Part shown: one piece after another, positions 36,759 to 45,684 of the stretch
Layout: each line of letters begins with the position of its first letter
How positions within the stretch are numbered: the stretch's first letter is position 1
Assembly (NCBI RefSeq): GCF_003730115.1
Contig: NZ_RJVP01000001.1
Coordinates: forward strand, 186,001 to 250,000
DNA length: 64,000 nucleotides
Origin: Pseudomethylobacillus aquaticus
Lineage (GTDB): Bacteria > Pseudomonadota > Gammaproteobacteria > Burkholderiales > Methylophilaceae
Reading direction: 5' to 3'
The notes under the pieces: generated by a model
Databases searched by the model: none
What the model saw: only the letters and a program-made list of their open reading frames with translations
What the model was told of the DNA's origin: nothing
Made by a program: the position numbers and the translations under genes

Positions 36759-37538
36759 ATGGTGACCGTTACAACCCCGATCAAAGCTGAATCGCGCAAT
36801 CTGAATTTCTTTTACAACGGTGGCAATCACGCGCTCAAGGGCATTACCATGCCTCTCTATGACAAGAAGATCACCGCGCTGATCGGCCCTTCCGGCTGTG
36901 GTAAATCCACCTACCTGCGCTGCTTCAACCGCATGCACGATCTGTACCCTGGCAACCGCTACGAAGGCCAGATCGTCATGCACCCGGACAACACCAATGT
37001 GCTGGCCGATGGCGTGGACGCCATCGAAGTGCGCATGCGTATCAGCATGGTGTTCCAGAAGCCCAACCCCTTCCCCAAATCCATCTACGAAAACGTCGCC
37101 TATGGCCTGCGTGTGCGTGGCGAGACCAACAAACGCGTGCTGGACGACAAGGTGGAAGAAGCGCTCAAGGGCGCGGCGTTGTGGAACGAAGTGAAAGACA
37201 GACAGCAGGACCTGGCCTTCAACCTGTCCGGCGGCCAGCAACAACGTCTGTGTATCGCCCGTGCATTGGCCACCGACCCGGAGATCATGCTGTTCGATGA
37301 GCCCACCTCCGCGCTGGACCCGATCGCCACGGCCAACATCGAAGAACTGATGTCCGAACTGCGCAACAAGCTCACCATCCTGGTGGTGACCCATAACATG
37401 CAGCAGGCTGCACGTATCTCCGACTATACCGCCTATATGTACCTGGGCGACCTGATCGAATACGGTGACACCGACAAGATCTTCACCAACCCGTCGCGCA
37501 AGGAAACCGAAGACTACATCACCGGCAAATTCGGCTGA
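36759..37538 (+). CDS. pstB: Phosphate ABC transporter ATP-binding protein PstB
   Basis: A 259-residue ATPase of the phosphate importer with Walker [10 protein letters not shown], signature [15 protein letters not shown], Walker [13 protein letters not shown] and the switch His in VVTHNM. CAGGAAAA precedes the ATG. It is the last gene of the operon; phoU and phoBR, which often follow, are not in the window. Confidence 0.97.
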   Translation: MVTVTTPIKAESRNLNFFYNGGNHALKGITMPLYDKKITALIGPSGCGKSTYLRCFNRMHDLYPGNRYEGQIVMHPDNTNVLADGVDAIEVRMRISMVFQKPNPFPKSIYENVAYGLRVRGETNKRVLDDKVEEALKGAALWNEVKDRQQDLAFNLSGGQQQRLCIARALATDPEIMLFDEPTSALDPIATANIEELMSELRNKLTILVVTHNMQQAARISDYTAYMYLGDLIEYGDTDKIFTNPSRKETEDYITGKFG

Positions 37539-37554
37539 TACGCTTCAGTAAGAC

Positions 37555-37578
37555 AAAAGCCCCGCAAGGGGCTTTTTT
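37555..37578 (+). terminator. Rho-independent terminator of the pst operon
   Basis: Arms AAAAGCCCC (37555-37563) and GGGGCTTTT (37568-37576) enclose GCAA and are followed by more T residues. Confidence 0.9.
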
Positions 37579-37699
37579 ATTGGGCGTGAACGCTGTGATC
37601 TGCGGCCCCAGATAGTGTTAGCTTCAAGTATGGAGCTGAGCTACTTAGCTGCGCGCCACAATTGTGAGCCTATCCGGCAGACTCGGGAGCAAGTCCACC

Positions 37700-38107
37700 C
37701 TACCAGGTTTGTGCTTGCGGCTTGGCTGCGTTTTTTTGTTCTTCTTCTGCCCGGATACGTCGTTCTTCAGGCGTGTTTATCCACATCCAGTCGGATGTCA
37801 CAAACAAACCATTGTCATAAACGGCAACCAACAGCTCCGTGTTATCTGGTAAGCGCCAAGTAAATTCATAATGCTTGGTATCAACCTCTTTATTTACTCC
37901 CGCTTCAAATGGTCCTTGGAAGTCATCCTCTATAAATCCGTATTCTTTACAATGCATTTCGCATTGGATTTTCAACCGCACTTTTGCTTCCTGGAGCGCA
38001 GATTCCCGCGTTAAATAATGCAGCTCCTGATAGCACTTCACCATTAGAAACAAGGGCAGCAATAACACTAAAAACAGAACCAAGATTCTCTTATGGTGGG
38101 TGTTCAT
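37700..38107 (-). CDS. Hypothetical membrane-anchored protein
   Basis: A 135-residue protein with one N-terminal helix (ILVLFLVLLLPLFLMVKCY) and a soluble, mixed-charge domain containing two cysteines (QCEMHCKEYG) and EFTWRLPDNTELLVAVYDNGLFVTSDW. The C-terminus is rich in Glu, Lys and Ala. I do not recognise a family. The ribosome site is weak. Base composition is more AT-rich than the flanking genes, which hints at acquired DNA or low expression. Confidence 0.6.
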   Translation of the reverse strand: MNTHHKRILVLFLVLLLPLFLMVKCYQELHYLTRESALQEAKVRLKIQCEMHCKEYGFIEDDFQGPFEAGVNKEVDTKHYEFTWRLPDNTELLVAVYDNGLFVTSDWMWINTPEERRIRAEEEQKNAAKPQAQTW

Positions 38108-38180
38108 GATTGCTCTGATCCATGGATGATTGATGTTGTCAGGCAGCTTGTTGGCTTGGCAATGTGAATGGTCAGCTTGT

Positions 38181-39092
38181 TCAATGGCTATCCCGTTCCG
38201 ACACCGCCGCCCAGAACGAGGCCAGCACGATCAGCGCGCCGCCTACCCATTCCTGCACTTGCATGGTCTCGCTTGCGAGGTAGTAGGACGCGATGGCGGC
38301 CACGACCAGTTCGAACAGGAAGATCACCGCAGCTTTGGAGGCCGGGATGCGCGTCACGCCGTATTGCACGAACAGTGTGGCGGCCATCAGCAGCAAGGCG
38401 ATCAGGGCCATGATAAGCCAGTTCAGCGCCGTGAACACCTGCGGTGACGGGAATGGCTGATCAAGCACCGGTTGCACCAGCAGCGACATGCCGATCACGC
38501 CGAACCACACCGCCATGGATTTGACGCGCAGGCTCATGTGGCTGGCGCGGCGTGTGATCACATTGGTGAGCGCAAAGCCGATGCCCGCTGATAAAGCCAA
38601 CCATTCGGCCGTGTTGTGCGGGATGGGCATGGCGTTGGGTTGCCACAGCATGATGAATGCGCCGGTTAGCGAAATGCCCATCACCAGCAGGCCTTTGCGG
38701 CTGATGTGTTCGCGCAGCCAGAAATGCGCCAGCAGCAATGTCCACAGCGGGGAAAGATAGAACAGCAGCATCACGCGCATCACTTCGCCGTCGATCACGG
38801 CCAGCACGTAACTGAGGTTGGTCCAGCCCGCCACGATGGCCAGCCAGAAGGCGGTCTGCGGCAAGCTGCCCAGGCCGCGCCAGTGCCGGGCGAACAGCAG
38901 CAAGCCCAGGCTGGCCGCGATGGCGTAGGTGTAGAAGCTGGACGCCACGCCGGAAACACCGGCTTCCTGCATGATGCGGTAGGGATACCAGATCACGCCC
39001 CAGCTGGTGGCGCCGAACAGCAGCCCGAAAACGGCCCAGTAGTTCTTTGTTGTCGTGTTATCGCCCACTATAATGCTCACATGAATACCCAT
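38181..39092 (-). CDS. EamA/DMT-family transporter
   Basis: A 303-residue inner-membrane exporter of the drug/metabolite superfamily. It has ten hydrophobic helices as two EamA repeats; GATSWGVIWYPYRIM opens the first repeat and GIGFALTNVITRRAS the second. Members often export amino acids or other metabolites; the substrate here is unknown. The start is unsure: the ATG at 39092 overlaps the divergent dapC start by 12 bp, and in-frame GTG codons at 39080 and 39068 would shorten or remove the overlap. Confidence 0.87.
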   Translation of the reverse strand: MGIHVSIIVGDNTTTKNYWAVFGLLFGATSWGVIWYPYRIMQEAGVSGVASSFYTYAIAASLGLLLFARHWRGLGSLPQTAFWLAIVAGWTNLSYVLAVIDGEVMRVMLLFYLSPLWTLLLAHFWLREHISRKGLLVMGISLTGAFIMLWQPNAMPIPHNTAEWLALSAGIGFALTNVITRRASHMSLRVKSMAVWFGVIGMSLLVQPVLDQPFPSPQVFTALNWLIMALIALLLMAATLFVQYGVTRIPASKAAVIFLFELVVAAIASYYLASETMQVQEWVGGALIVLASFWAAVSERDSH

Positions 39093-40283
39093 CTGAATGC
39101 TGCATTGAATCCGAGTCTGAACCTGCTGCAGCCCTACCCGTTCCAGCGTTTGCGCGAATTATTCGCGGGCGTGACGCCCAACCCGTCATACAGCCCGATC
39201 AACCTGTCCATAGGCGAGCCCAAGCACGCCACGCCCCAGCTGATCAAAGATGCCATGGTCAGCAATCTGGCTGGCCTGGCCAATTATCCCACGACTGCAG
39301 GCATCCCTGCCTTACGTCAGGCGATTTCAGACTGGGCCACGCGCCGTTACGGCATCCCGGCCCTGAACATCGACACCGGGATCATTCCCGTTAATGGCAG
39401 CCGTGAAGCGTTGTTCGCGTTCGCGCAGGCGGTGATAGACCGTAGCCGCACCGCGCCTGTGGTGATCTCGCCCAACCCGTTCTATCAGATCTACGAAGGT
39501 GCTGCGCTGCTGGCCGGTGCCGAGCCTTATTACCTCAACACCCTGCCGGAAAACCAGCATGCGATGGAGTTTGATAGCGTGCCGGTCAGCGTATTGCAGC
39601 GCACCCAGCTGGTGTATGTCTGTTCGCCCGGCAACCCCTCCGGCAAAGTGATGACGCTGGCGCAGTGGAAAGCCATCTTTGAGCTGTCTGACCGTTATGG
39701 TTTTGTCATCGCGGCGGATGAATGTTATTCCGAGATCTACTTTGATGAAGCCCAGCGGCCGTTGGGTGCATTGCAGGCGGCCCACCAACTGGGCCGTGAC
39801 TACACGCGCCTGGTGGTGTTCAGCTCGCTGTCCAAGCGCTCCAACGTGCCGGGCATGCGCTCCGGCTTTGTGGCAGGCGATGCGAAGATCCTGGAAAAAT
39901 TCCTGCTCTACCGCACCTACCATGGCTGTGCCATGAGCCCGACGGTGCAAGCCGCCAGTATCGCAGCCTGGAACGACGAAGCGCACGTGCAGGACAACCG
40001 TCGCCAGTACGCCGAGAAATTCAGCCAGGTCACCCCGCTGCTGCAAACCGCGCTGGATGTGCGGATGCCGGATGCCGCCTTCTATCTGTGGGCACGCACC
40101 TCCGGTTCGGATACCGATTACGCCCTGCGCTTGTACCGCGATCTGAACATCACCGTGCTGCCAGGCAGCTACCTGGCGCGTGAAGCCCATGGCCTCAACC
40201 CGGGCGACGGCTTTATCCGGCTGGCACTGGTGGCCTCCTTGAACGAATGCCTGGAAGCTGCAAGGCGTATTGCGCTGCTCTAG
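39081..40283 (+). CDS. dapC: N-succinyldiaminopimelate aminotransferase DapC
   Basis: A 400-residue class I PLP-dependent aminotransferase of the lysine and peptidoglycan-precursor pathway. Typical motifs are SIGEPKHATP near the start, NGSREALFAFAQAV, SPNPFYQIYEGAALLAGA, CSPGNPSGKV, ADECYSEIYFDE and the PLP lysine in VVFSSLSKRSNVPGMRSGF. The open frame extends far upstream, but the ATG at 39081 (MNTHLNAALNPSLNLLQPYPF) matches family length. The assignment to DapC rather than another aminotransferase of the group rests on recalled betaproteobacterial DapC sequences. Confidence 0.9.
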   Translation: MNTHLNAALNPSLNLLQPYPFQRLRELFAGVTPNPSYSPINLSIGEPKHATPQLIKDAMVSNLAGLANYPTTAGIPALRQAISDWATRRYGIPALNIDTGIIPVNGSREALFAFAQAVIDRSRTAPVVISPNPFYQIYEGAALLAGAEPYYLNTLPENQHAMEFDSVPVSVLQRTQLVYVCSPGNPSGKVMTLAQWKAIFELSDRYGFVIAADECYSEIYFDEAQRPLGALQAAHQLGRDYTRLVVFSSLSKRSNVPGMRSGFVAGDAKILEKFLLYRTYHGCAMSPTVQAASIAAWNDEAHVQDNRRQYAEKFSQVTPLLQTALDVRMPDAAFYLWARTSGSDTDYALRLYRDLNITVLPGSYLAREAHGLNPGDGFIRLALVASLNECLEAARRIALL

Positions 40284-40321
40284 CTGAGTGCTGAGGCGGT
40301 GCCGCTTTCTGTGCAGGGTAT

Positions 40322-40531
40322 TCAATAAGAAGCAGCATCTTTAGCGCTTGATGCAATATGCTGGTGGCCCTGGATGCGGCGGCACGCCCCAGTCAGGTTG
40401 TCTCTTTGCACCATCATATGAACAATCCAATCTGTCCACTGCGCTGTCTCTGCATTCAGACCAACCCCGCATGACAAGCTCGCCATGATCGGTACTGCCT
40501 GCTTTTCAAGATCTTGTCGCGCCTGCGCCAT
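40322..40531 (-). CDS. Possible small protein of unknown function
   Basis: A 69-residue frame between dapC and ompW, with GCAGG about seven bases before the ATG. The sequence has no recognisable domain. The FNR-type site begins only three bases upstream of this start, so the site could serve this gene, ompW, or both. It may well be a chance frame. Confidence 0.25.
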   Translation of the reverse strand: MAQARQDLEKQAVPIMASLSCGVGLNAETAQWTDWIVHMMVQRDNLTGACRRIQGHQHIASSAKDAASY

Positions 40532-40533
40532 TA

Positions 40534-40547
40534 TTGACCTGCATCAA
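40534..40547. promoter_or_regulatory. FNR/ANR-type binding site upstream of ompW
   Basis: TTGACCTGCATCAA differs at one position from the FNR consensus TTGAT-N4-ATCAA. It lies 66 bp before the ompW start, and fnr itself is 2.4 kb away. ompW is an FNR target in E. coli. Confidence 0.65.
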
Positions 40548-40613
40548 TAACGGTCGCCCATGCCATGCGTACCATGCCTTTCATTCGATCACGGAACAGG
40601 CAGAGGATGAAAC

Positions 40614-41315
40614 ATGGAAGGGCAGCTGAAAAAAACAGGATTCATGATTGTGGCATTGGGGCTATGCGCCCCGATGTTCGTGCAGGCAGAGACCGGTGAC
40701 TGGGTGATACGTGGCCGTGCCGTGCATGTCAGTCCGAACGAAAGCAGCGACCTTGGGCGTACCGTCAACCGCAATGTAGCCCCAGGTGCCATGTCGCCCG
40801 GTGCCGCACTGGCGGTTGAAAGCAACACCATTCCTGAGCTCGACATCAGTTATTACCTGAGCAAGCACGTGGCTGCAGAACTCATCCTGGCGTTAGGCAG
40901 CAAGCATGACGTGAGCATACGCGACGACCAGCTGGCTACCGTAGGCAATCAGCCATTGGGCAACATCGATGCCCTGCCCCCCACGCTGACACTGCAATGG
41001 CATTTCAACCCGGACCAGAAGATCGACCCCTATGTAGGCGCTGGTTTCAACTACACCCGCATGCTGGACCGTGACCTACGCCTGACACAGGGCGCACTCG
41101 CTGGCAGCCGTATCAAGGTGGACAGCGACAGCTTCGGCTTTGCCGTGCAGGCTGGTGTTGACATCAAGCTGTCTGACGGCTGGATATTGAATGCTGACCT
41201 CAAATACCTGGACATGGACACCAATGTGAAACTCAGGACCGCAGGCTGGACGCGCATCGACCGCCTCGACATCAATCCATGGCTGTTAGGCATTGGCATA
41301 GGCAGACGCTTCTGA
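40614..41315 (+). CDS. ompW: Outer-membrane protein OmpW
   Basis: A 233-residue eight-stranded outer-membrane beta-barrel. A signal peptide (LKKTGFMIVALGLCAPMFVQA) is followed by GDWVIRGRAVHVSPNESS, the family opening, then DISYYLSKHVAAELILAL, PPTLTLQWHFNP, DPYVGAGFNYT and a C-terminal GIGIGRRF with the usual terminal Phe. OmpW forms a narrow hydrophobic channel linked with small hydrophobic compounds and stress. An FNR-type site lies upstream and a clear terminator downstream. Confidence 0.93.
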   Translation: MEGQLKKTGFMIVALGLCAPMFVQAETGDWVIRGRAVHVSPNESSDLGRTVNRNVAPGAMSPGAALAVESNTIPELDISYYLSKHVAAELILALGSKHDVSIRDDQLATVGNQPLGNIDALPPTLTLQWHFNPDQKIDPYVGAGFNYTRMLDRDLRLTQGALAGSRIKVDSDSFGFAVQAGVDIKLSDGWILNADLKYLDMDTNVKLRTAGWTRIDRLDINPWLLGIGIGRRF

Positions 41316-41358
41316 TGGCTAATTGCCCATAATACTGTATGGGTCACGCTCCACCCTC

Positions 41359-41390
41359 GCCCTGCCACCCATTCTGGCAGGGCTTTTTTT
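41359..41390 (+). terminator. Rho-independent terminator after ompW
   Basis: Arms GCCCTGCCA (41359-41367) and TGGCAGGGC (41375-41383) with a 7-nt loop, followed by seven T residues. It lies between the convergent genes ompW and hemN. Confidence 0.9.
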
Positions 41391-41407
41391 GGATCGTTGA
41401 GTTTGAT

Positions 41408-42823
41408 TCAAACGATACGCGAATAGCGTGCCTGTGTCCTCGTGCCCCGCAAATAGTGATCGAAGTGCATGGCGATGCCACGCACAAAATACCAGCCCAG
41501 GGCGGTCACTTGCAGTGACCGGGTATCCAGTTCGATTATCCCTTCGTTCACCAGCTCACTCAAGGCTGCCAGCTCGACAGCAAAGTAGGTATTGAATTCA
41601 ATCAGATGCGCCGCTTCGATGGATTCGAACTCTACCCTACCCTGGCACATGATGGCCATAATCACTGCGCGGCGCAGCAGGTCATCGCGGGTGAGTTGTA
41701 GGCCGCGTGCGATCGGCAAGTGTCCACGTTCCAGCGCTTCGTAATAGCGGGTCAGCGTCTTTTCGTTCTGACTGTAGGTGGCCCCCACTTTGGCTATGGA
41801 CGAGACGCCCAGCGCGATCAAGTCGCCTTCCTGCCGCGTGGTGTAGCCCTGAAAGTTGCGGTACAAGCGCCCCTGCCTGCGTGCCACCGCCAGCGCATCG
41901 TCAGGCAGGGCAAAGTGGTCCATGCCGATGTAGTCGTAGCCTGCCACTTGCAAGCGCTCAATGGCCATGGCCAGCATCTGCAACTTGTCGGGGCCTGCTG
42001 GCAGGCTGGCACTGTCGATCTGTTGCTGGGGTTTGAAGCGCTCAGGCAGATGGGCATAGGCATACAAGGCGATGCGGTCCGGGCGCAGTTGCAGCAAGGT
42101 CTTCAAGGTCTGCATGAAACTGGCCGGTGTTTGTCTGGGTAATCCATAGATGAGATCCACATTGATGCCATGAAAACCAAGTTGCCGCGCCTGTGCTACC
42201 AGTTCGAACACCTGCTGCGTGGATTGGCGGCGGTTGACCTCCACTTGCACTTCGGCATCAAAATCCTGCACGCCTATGCTGAGACGATTGAAACCAAGCT
42301 CGCGCAGGCGGACTAAACGCGCACTATCCACGGTGCGTGGATCCACCTCGATGGCCAGCTCCGCATCGTCCATGACGCCGAAATGATGGCGCAATGCCGC
42401 CATCAGACGTGCCAATTCAGCGTCATTGAAATAGGTGGGCGAGCCGCCGCCTAGGTGCAACTGCGTAACAGCGGCCTGACGGCCGTCCGGTTGCGTGTGC
42501 AGATGGACGGCATGCAAGGCCATCTCGCGTATCAGGTAACGCAGGTATTCGCTGGCACGTTCATGACGACGGGTGATGATCTTGTTGCAGGCGCAGTAGA
42601 AGCACAGATTGGCACAGAACGGCACGTGCACATAGATGGACAATGGTTGCTGTGGGAGCACGCGCTGGTACAAAGCCTGCAGGTAATCTTGCTGGTCGAA
42701 GCCATCATTGAATCGGTCAGCGGTCGGATAGGAAGTGTAACGCGGGCCGCTGATATCAAAACGTTGCAACATGGCGGCCGGGATCGAGACGTTGGGGCGA
42801 CTGGAAGACGGTGTGCTGGTCAT
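41408..42823 (-). CDS. hemN: Oxygen-independent coproporphyrinogen III oxidase HemN
   Basis: A radical-SAM enzyme of anaerobic haem synthesis, converting coproporphyrinogen III to protoporphyrinogen IX. The 4Fe-4S cysteines are C70, C74 and C77 in HVPFCANLCFYCACNK, with the adjacent YVHVPF; GGGSPTY and GVQDFD follow as in HemN. I chose the ATG at 42823, since MTSTPSSSRP leads into the conserved ISGPRYTSYPTADRF; the frame is open further upstream into the fnr control region. The 471-residue length is normal. It is divergent from fnr. Confidence 0.96.
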   Translation of the reverse strand: MTSTPSSSRPNVSIPAAMLQRFDISGPRYTSYPTADRFNDGFDQQDYLQALYQRVLPQQPLSIYVHVPFCANLCFYCACNKIITRRHERASEYLRYLIREMALHAVHLHTQPDGRQAAVTQLHLGGGSPTYFNDAELARLMAALRHHFGVMDDAELAIEVDPRTVDSARLVRLRELGFNRLSIGVQDFDAEVQVEVNRRQSTQQVFELVAQARQLGFHGINVDLIYGLPRQTPASFMQTLKTLLQLRPDRIALYAYAHLPERFKPQQQIDSASLPAGPDKLQMLAMAIERLQVAGYDYIGMDHFALPDDALAVARRQGRLYRNFQGYTTRQEGDLIALGVSSIAKVGATYSQNEKTLTRYYEALERGHLPIARGLQLTRDDLLRRAVIMAIMCQGRVEFESIEAAHLIEFNTYFAVELAALSELVNEGIIELDTRSLQVTALGWYFVRGIAMHFDHYLRGTRTQARYSRIV

Positions 42824-42946
42824 GGCGTGTGCTTGGTGATTGAGCATGCCAGCTTGCCAGCCCTGCCCGCATTCGTATTTGATGCAGCGCAAACAAAGTG
42901 TAATTCGTGCTACCGCAGTGTGCTTAAACGCGCTAAGCTGGACATC

Positions 42947-43714
42947 ATGGATATGCAAGCTCATCAAGCTCATGGAGAGGCTGTAACCAGCCTGACTCCT
43001 GCCACCATCAAAGTAGCCTGTTCCAACTGTAACCTGCGCGAACTGTGCATGCCAGTCGGCATGGACGCGGATGATTTGCAGCGCCTGGATGTCCTGGTCG
43101 CTAATCGCCGCAAAGTGCTACGCGGGGATCGGCTGTTTCACGCAGGCGATACCTTCACCTCACTTTATGCGATCCGTACCGGCTTCTTCAAGACCTCGGT
43201 GGCCAGCGAAGATGGGCGTGAACAAGTGACTGGCTTTCAGATGGCAGGCGAGATCCTGGGGCTGGATGGCATTGTGCATGACCGGCACGATTGCGACGCG
43301 ATCGCGCTGGAAGATGCGGAAGTTTGCGTGATGCCATTCGTGCAGGTGGAGTCCTTGTCAAGGGAGTTCCCGGTGTTGCAGCGCCATGTCCACAAGATCA
43401 TGAGCCGGGAGATCGTGCGCGAAAACGGCGTTATGCTGCTGTTGGGCAATATGCGCGCTGAAGAGCGGCTAGCCGCTTTTTTGCTTAACCTCACGCAACG
43501 CCTCAGTGTGCGGGGGTTTTCGCGTTCACAACTGGTACTGCGCATGACGCGTGAAGAGATCGGCAGTTATCTGGGCCTCAAACTGGAGACAGTGAGTCGC
43601 ACTTTCTCGCGATTTTCCGAGGCCGGCATCATCGAAGTCAAACAGCGTCAGGTGAAGATTTTGCAGCCGGACATGCTCAACCAGATCTTTAACGGCGCAG
43701 CCAGCTGCGGTTAG
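42947..43714 (+). CDS. fnr: FNR-type oxygen-sensing transcriptional regulator
   Basis: A CRP/FNR-family regulator of 255 residues. Three N-terminal cysteines in CSNCNLRELC (C25, C28, C34) and C116 in RHDCDAIAL match the four ligands of the oxygen-labile 4Fe-4S cluster of FNR. The cyclic-nucleotide-binding-like core precedes a C-terminal helix-turn-helix (LRMTREEIGSYLGLKLETVSRTFSRF) with the E-SR recognition residues of FNR. It is divergent from hemN and close to ompW, which has an FNR-type site. The start at 42947 or 42953 is open. Confidence 0.95.
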   Translation: MDMQAHQAHGEAVTSLTPATIKVACSNCNLRELCMPVGMDADDLQRLDVLVANRRKVLRGDRLFHAGDTFTSLYAIRTGFFKTSVASEDGREQVTGFQMAGEILGLDGIVHDRHDCDAIALEDAEVCVMPFVQVESLSREFPVLQRHVHKIMSREIVRENGVMLLLGNMRAEERLAAFLLNLTQRLSVRGFSRSQLVLRMTREEIGSYLGLKLETVSRTFSRFSEAGIIEVKQRQVKILQPDMLNQIFNGAASCG

Positions 43715-43729
43715 CCCGCTTAACGGGCT
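43713..43729. terminator. Short bidirectional terminator between fnr and mltB
   Basis: AGCCCG (43713-43718) and CGGGCT (43724-43729) pair with a 5-nt loop between two convergent genes. There is no strong T-run on either side. Confidence 0.5.
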
Positions 43730-43733
43730 GACT

Positions 43734-45059
43734 TTATCTTGGCGCGATTTTACCGCTCGCAGATGAGTTGATTGGCATTTGCTGCACTGGGGCTTGTAAA
43801 GGCTGCGCCAGCATGCTGCTCAGTAGCGCAGGTGAGGCGTAACCATCGGCGCTGAGCCCCACCGAAAGCTGGTAGCGCCGGATCGCCGCCTGGGTCTGCG
43901 GGCCGGGGAAACCGTCCGGCTCACCTGCCTCAAACCCCAGCAGATTGAGTTGCTGCTGCAGCTGTTTCAAGGCTTCATGACTGAGCGCGTCATGGGCGGA
44001 TTCGTCACCGTGCATCAGGTCAGGGCCGCCTATGATGCGCTCGCTGAGCAGCGCCACCGACAGTGCATAGTTCACCGAGCGGTTCCAGCGCATGACGATG
44101 TCAAAATTATCAAACACCAGGAAAGCCGGGCCTTTGGCCCCCTGCGGCAGGATCACCGCGGCAGGCGCATCCAGACTGTCTTGCCGCAAGGTTTCGACTG
44201 GTAAAACCCCCATGGCCAGCCAGTTGCGCGCTGGTTGGCGCAGATGCAGGGCCGCCTGTTGCCAGTCGAACTGCTCTGGCAGCCAGACTTCGACGGCAGT
44301 GGGCTGCGTGCCCTGCCAACCCATCTGGCTCAGGTAGTTGGCCGCTGAGTGGAAGGCATCTGGTAAAGAGTTCCACACGTCGATATACCCATCCTGATCG
44401 CCATCCACAGCGTAGCGCAAAAACGTCGATGGGATGAACTGCATGTGGCCCATCGCGCCCGCCCAGGAGCCGCGCATTCCGCTGGCTTGGATATGCCCTT
44501 GTTCAATGATGCGCAAGGCATCCAGCAACTGGCTGCGAAAGAACTGATGGCGGCGTCCATCATACGCCAGGGTGGCCAACGCTGCCGGGATGGCATGGCT
44601 GCCCATGAACTGGCCATAATTGGTTTCCAGGCCCCAGAATGCCAGCAACACCGAAGACGGCACGCCATAGACAAGCTCAACGTCGTCGAGCAGCGCCTGA
44701 TGACGCTGACGCAGGGCTTGCCCGTTGTTGACGCGGTTATCGGTCACCCGTTTGCTGAGGTAACTGAGAAAAGGTTGCACGAATTCAGGCTGGTTCCTGT
44801 CCTGCGCCACGATGTTGGCATCCGGGCTGACATTGCCCAAGGCTGCATGGAAAGTCGCTGCAGAGATGCCCTTAGCCAGTGCTTCGATGCGCAACTCATC
44901 CAGCCATGCTGCAAACCCGGTCTGTGCCTGGGCGGTGTTCGCCAGCCCTGCCATCAGGGTTGCCAGTAGCAATAGCAGCCTGATCAGCGCACGCCATGTG
45001 GAACGTGCAGGCCACACTGGGTATGCGAAATAGGCCTTCAAGAAAGATGTGGGTTGCAT
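43734..45059 (-). CDS. mltB: Lytic murein transglycosylase, MltB family
   Basis: A 441-residue peptidoglycan lytic enzyme. A hydrophobic signal region (LIRLLLLLATLMAGLANTAQA) without a lipobox suggests a soluble periplasmic form. The catalytic Glu lies in LLAFWGLETNYGQFMG; GSWAGAMGHMQFIPSTFLRYAVDGDQDGYIDVWNS is typical of MltB. The C-terminal part (LQQQLNLLGFEAGEPDGFPGPQTQAAIRRYQ) is a peptidoglycan-binding domain. The N-terminus could begin at a later start, since about 22 residues precede the hydrophobic stretch. Confidence 0.92.
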   Translation of the reverse strand: MQPTSFLKAYFAYPVWPARSTWRALIRLLLLLATLMAGLANTAQAQTGFAAWLDELRIEALAKGISAATFHAALGNVSPDANIVAQDRNQPEFVQPFLSYLSKRVTDNRVNNGQALRQRHQALLDDVELVYGVPSSVLLAFWGLETNYGQFMGSHAIPAALATLAYDGRRHQFFRSQLLDALRIIEQGHIQASGMRGSWAGAMGHMQFIPSTFLRYAVDGDQDGYIDVWNSLPDAFHSAANYLSQMGWQGTQPTAVEVWLPEQFDWQQAALHLRQPARNWLAMGVLPVETLRQDSLDAPAAVILPQGAKGPAFLVFDNFDIVMRWNRSVNYALSVALLSERIIGGPDLMHGDESAHDALSHEALKQLQQQLNLLGFEAGEPDGFPGPQTQAAIRRYQLSVGLSADGYASPALLSSMLAQPLQAPVQQMPINSSASGKIAPR

Positions 45060-45162
45060 GTGTGTCAGTCTGTGCCTGATTATACGACTAAGCTATTGTA
45101 TCCATCCGGCGGCCTCGCCGGGTGTAGCGTCCATATTAGCCGCAAATCGCACGGAGACTGAG

Positions 45163-45642
45163 ATGCATCGTTTGATTCCTGCTTTAGCCAGTCATGGCAC
45201 CACCTTGTTGCTGGGCTTCGCCTTGGGGATCTACCTGCTGCCCATCCTCACCGCACCCGATTCCCCGGCTACGACCAGCCTGACGCAAGTGCAGCAGAGC
45301 GCGCGTTACACGGCCACACTGCGCCGTGATCTCAAAGGCAGCGATCCGCTGCATTGGGGCGAAGGGAAGTTGTATGTGAAGGACGATACCATCGCGCTGA
45401 TGGGCAAGCTGGCGCCTGGCCCGGATTACAGGCTTTATTTATCGCCACACTTCGTGGATGACCGTACGGGCTTTCTGCGCCATAAAGCCGACATGGTACA
45501 GATCGGCCACATACGCACCTTCAACGATTTTCTCGTAGATGTTCCGCAAGGCATTGATGTTTCAAAATTTAATACGGTTATTGTCTGGTGCGAATCATTC
45601 GGTCAATTCATCACGGCTGCGCAGTATCAAGGCTTGCGCTAG
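45163..45642 (+). CDS. DM13-domain protein
   Basis: A 159-residue protein with an N-terminal membrane anchor or signal (TTLLLGFALGIYLLPIL). The remainder fits the DM13 domain: GSDPLHWGEGKLYVKDD, PDYRLYLSPHFVDD, a DVPQGIDVSKFNTVIVWCESFGQFITAA end with the single conserved Cys. DM13 is proposed to take part in redox or electron-transfer reactions outside the membrane. ACGGAGA precedes the ATG at 45163. It is divergent from mltB and converges with the DUF302 gene. Confidence 0.85.
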   Translation: MHRLIPALASHGTTLLLGFALGIYLLPILTAPDSPATTSLTQVQQSARYTATLRRDLKGSDPLHWGEGKLYVKDDTIALMGKLAPGPDYRLYLSPHFVDDRTGFLRHKADMVQIGHIRTFNDFLVDVPQGIDVSKFNTVIVWCESFGQFITAAQYQGLR

Positions 45643-45684
45643 CATCAAAGCCTGCACCAGGCCGCTCCCAGCGATTGAGGCCGC

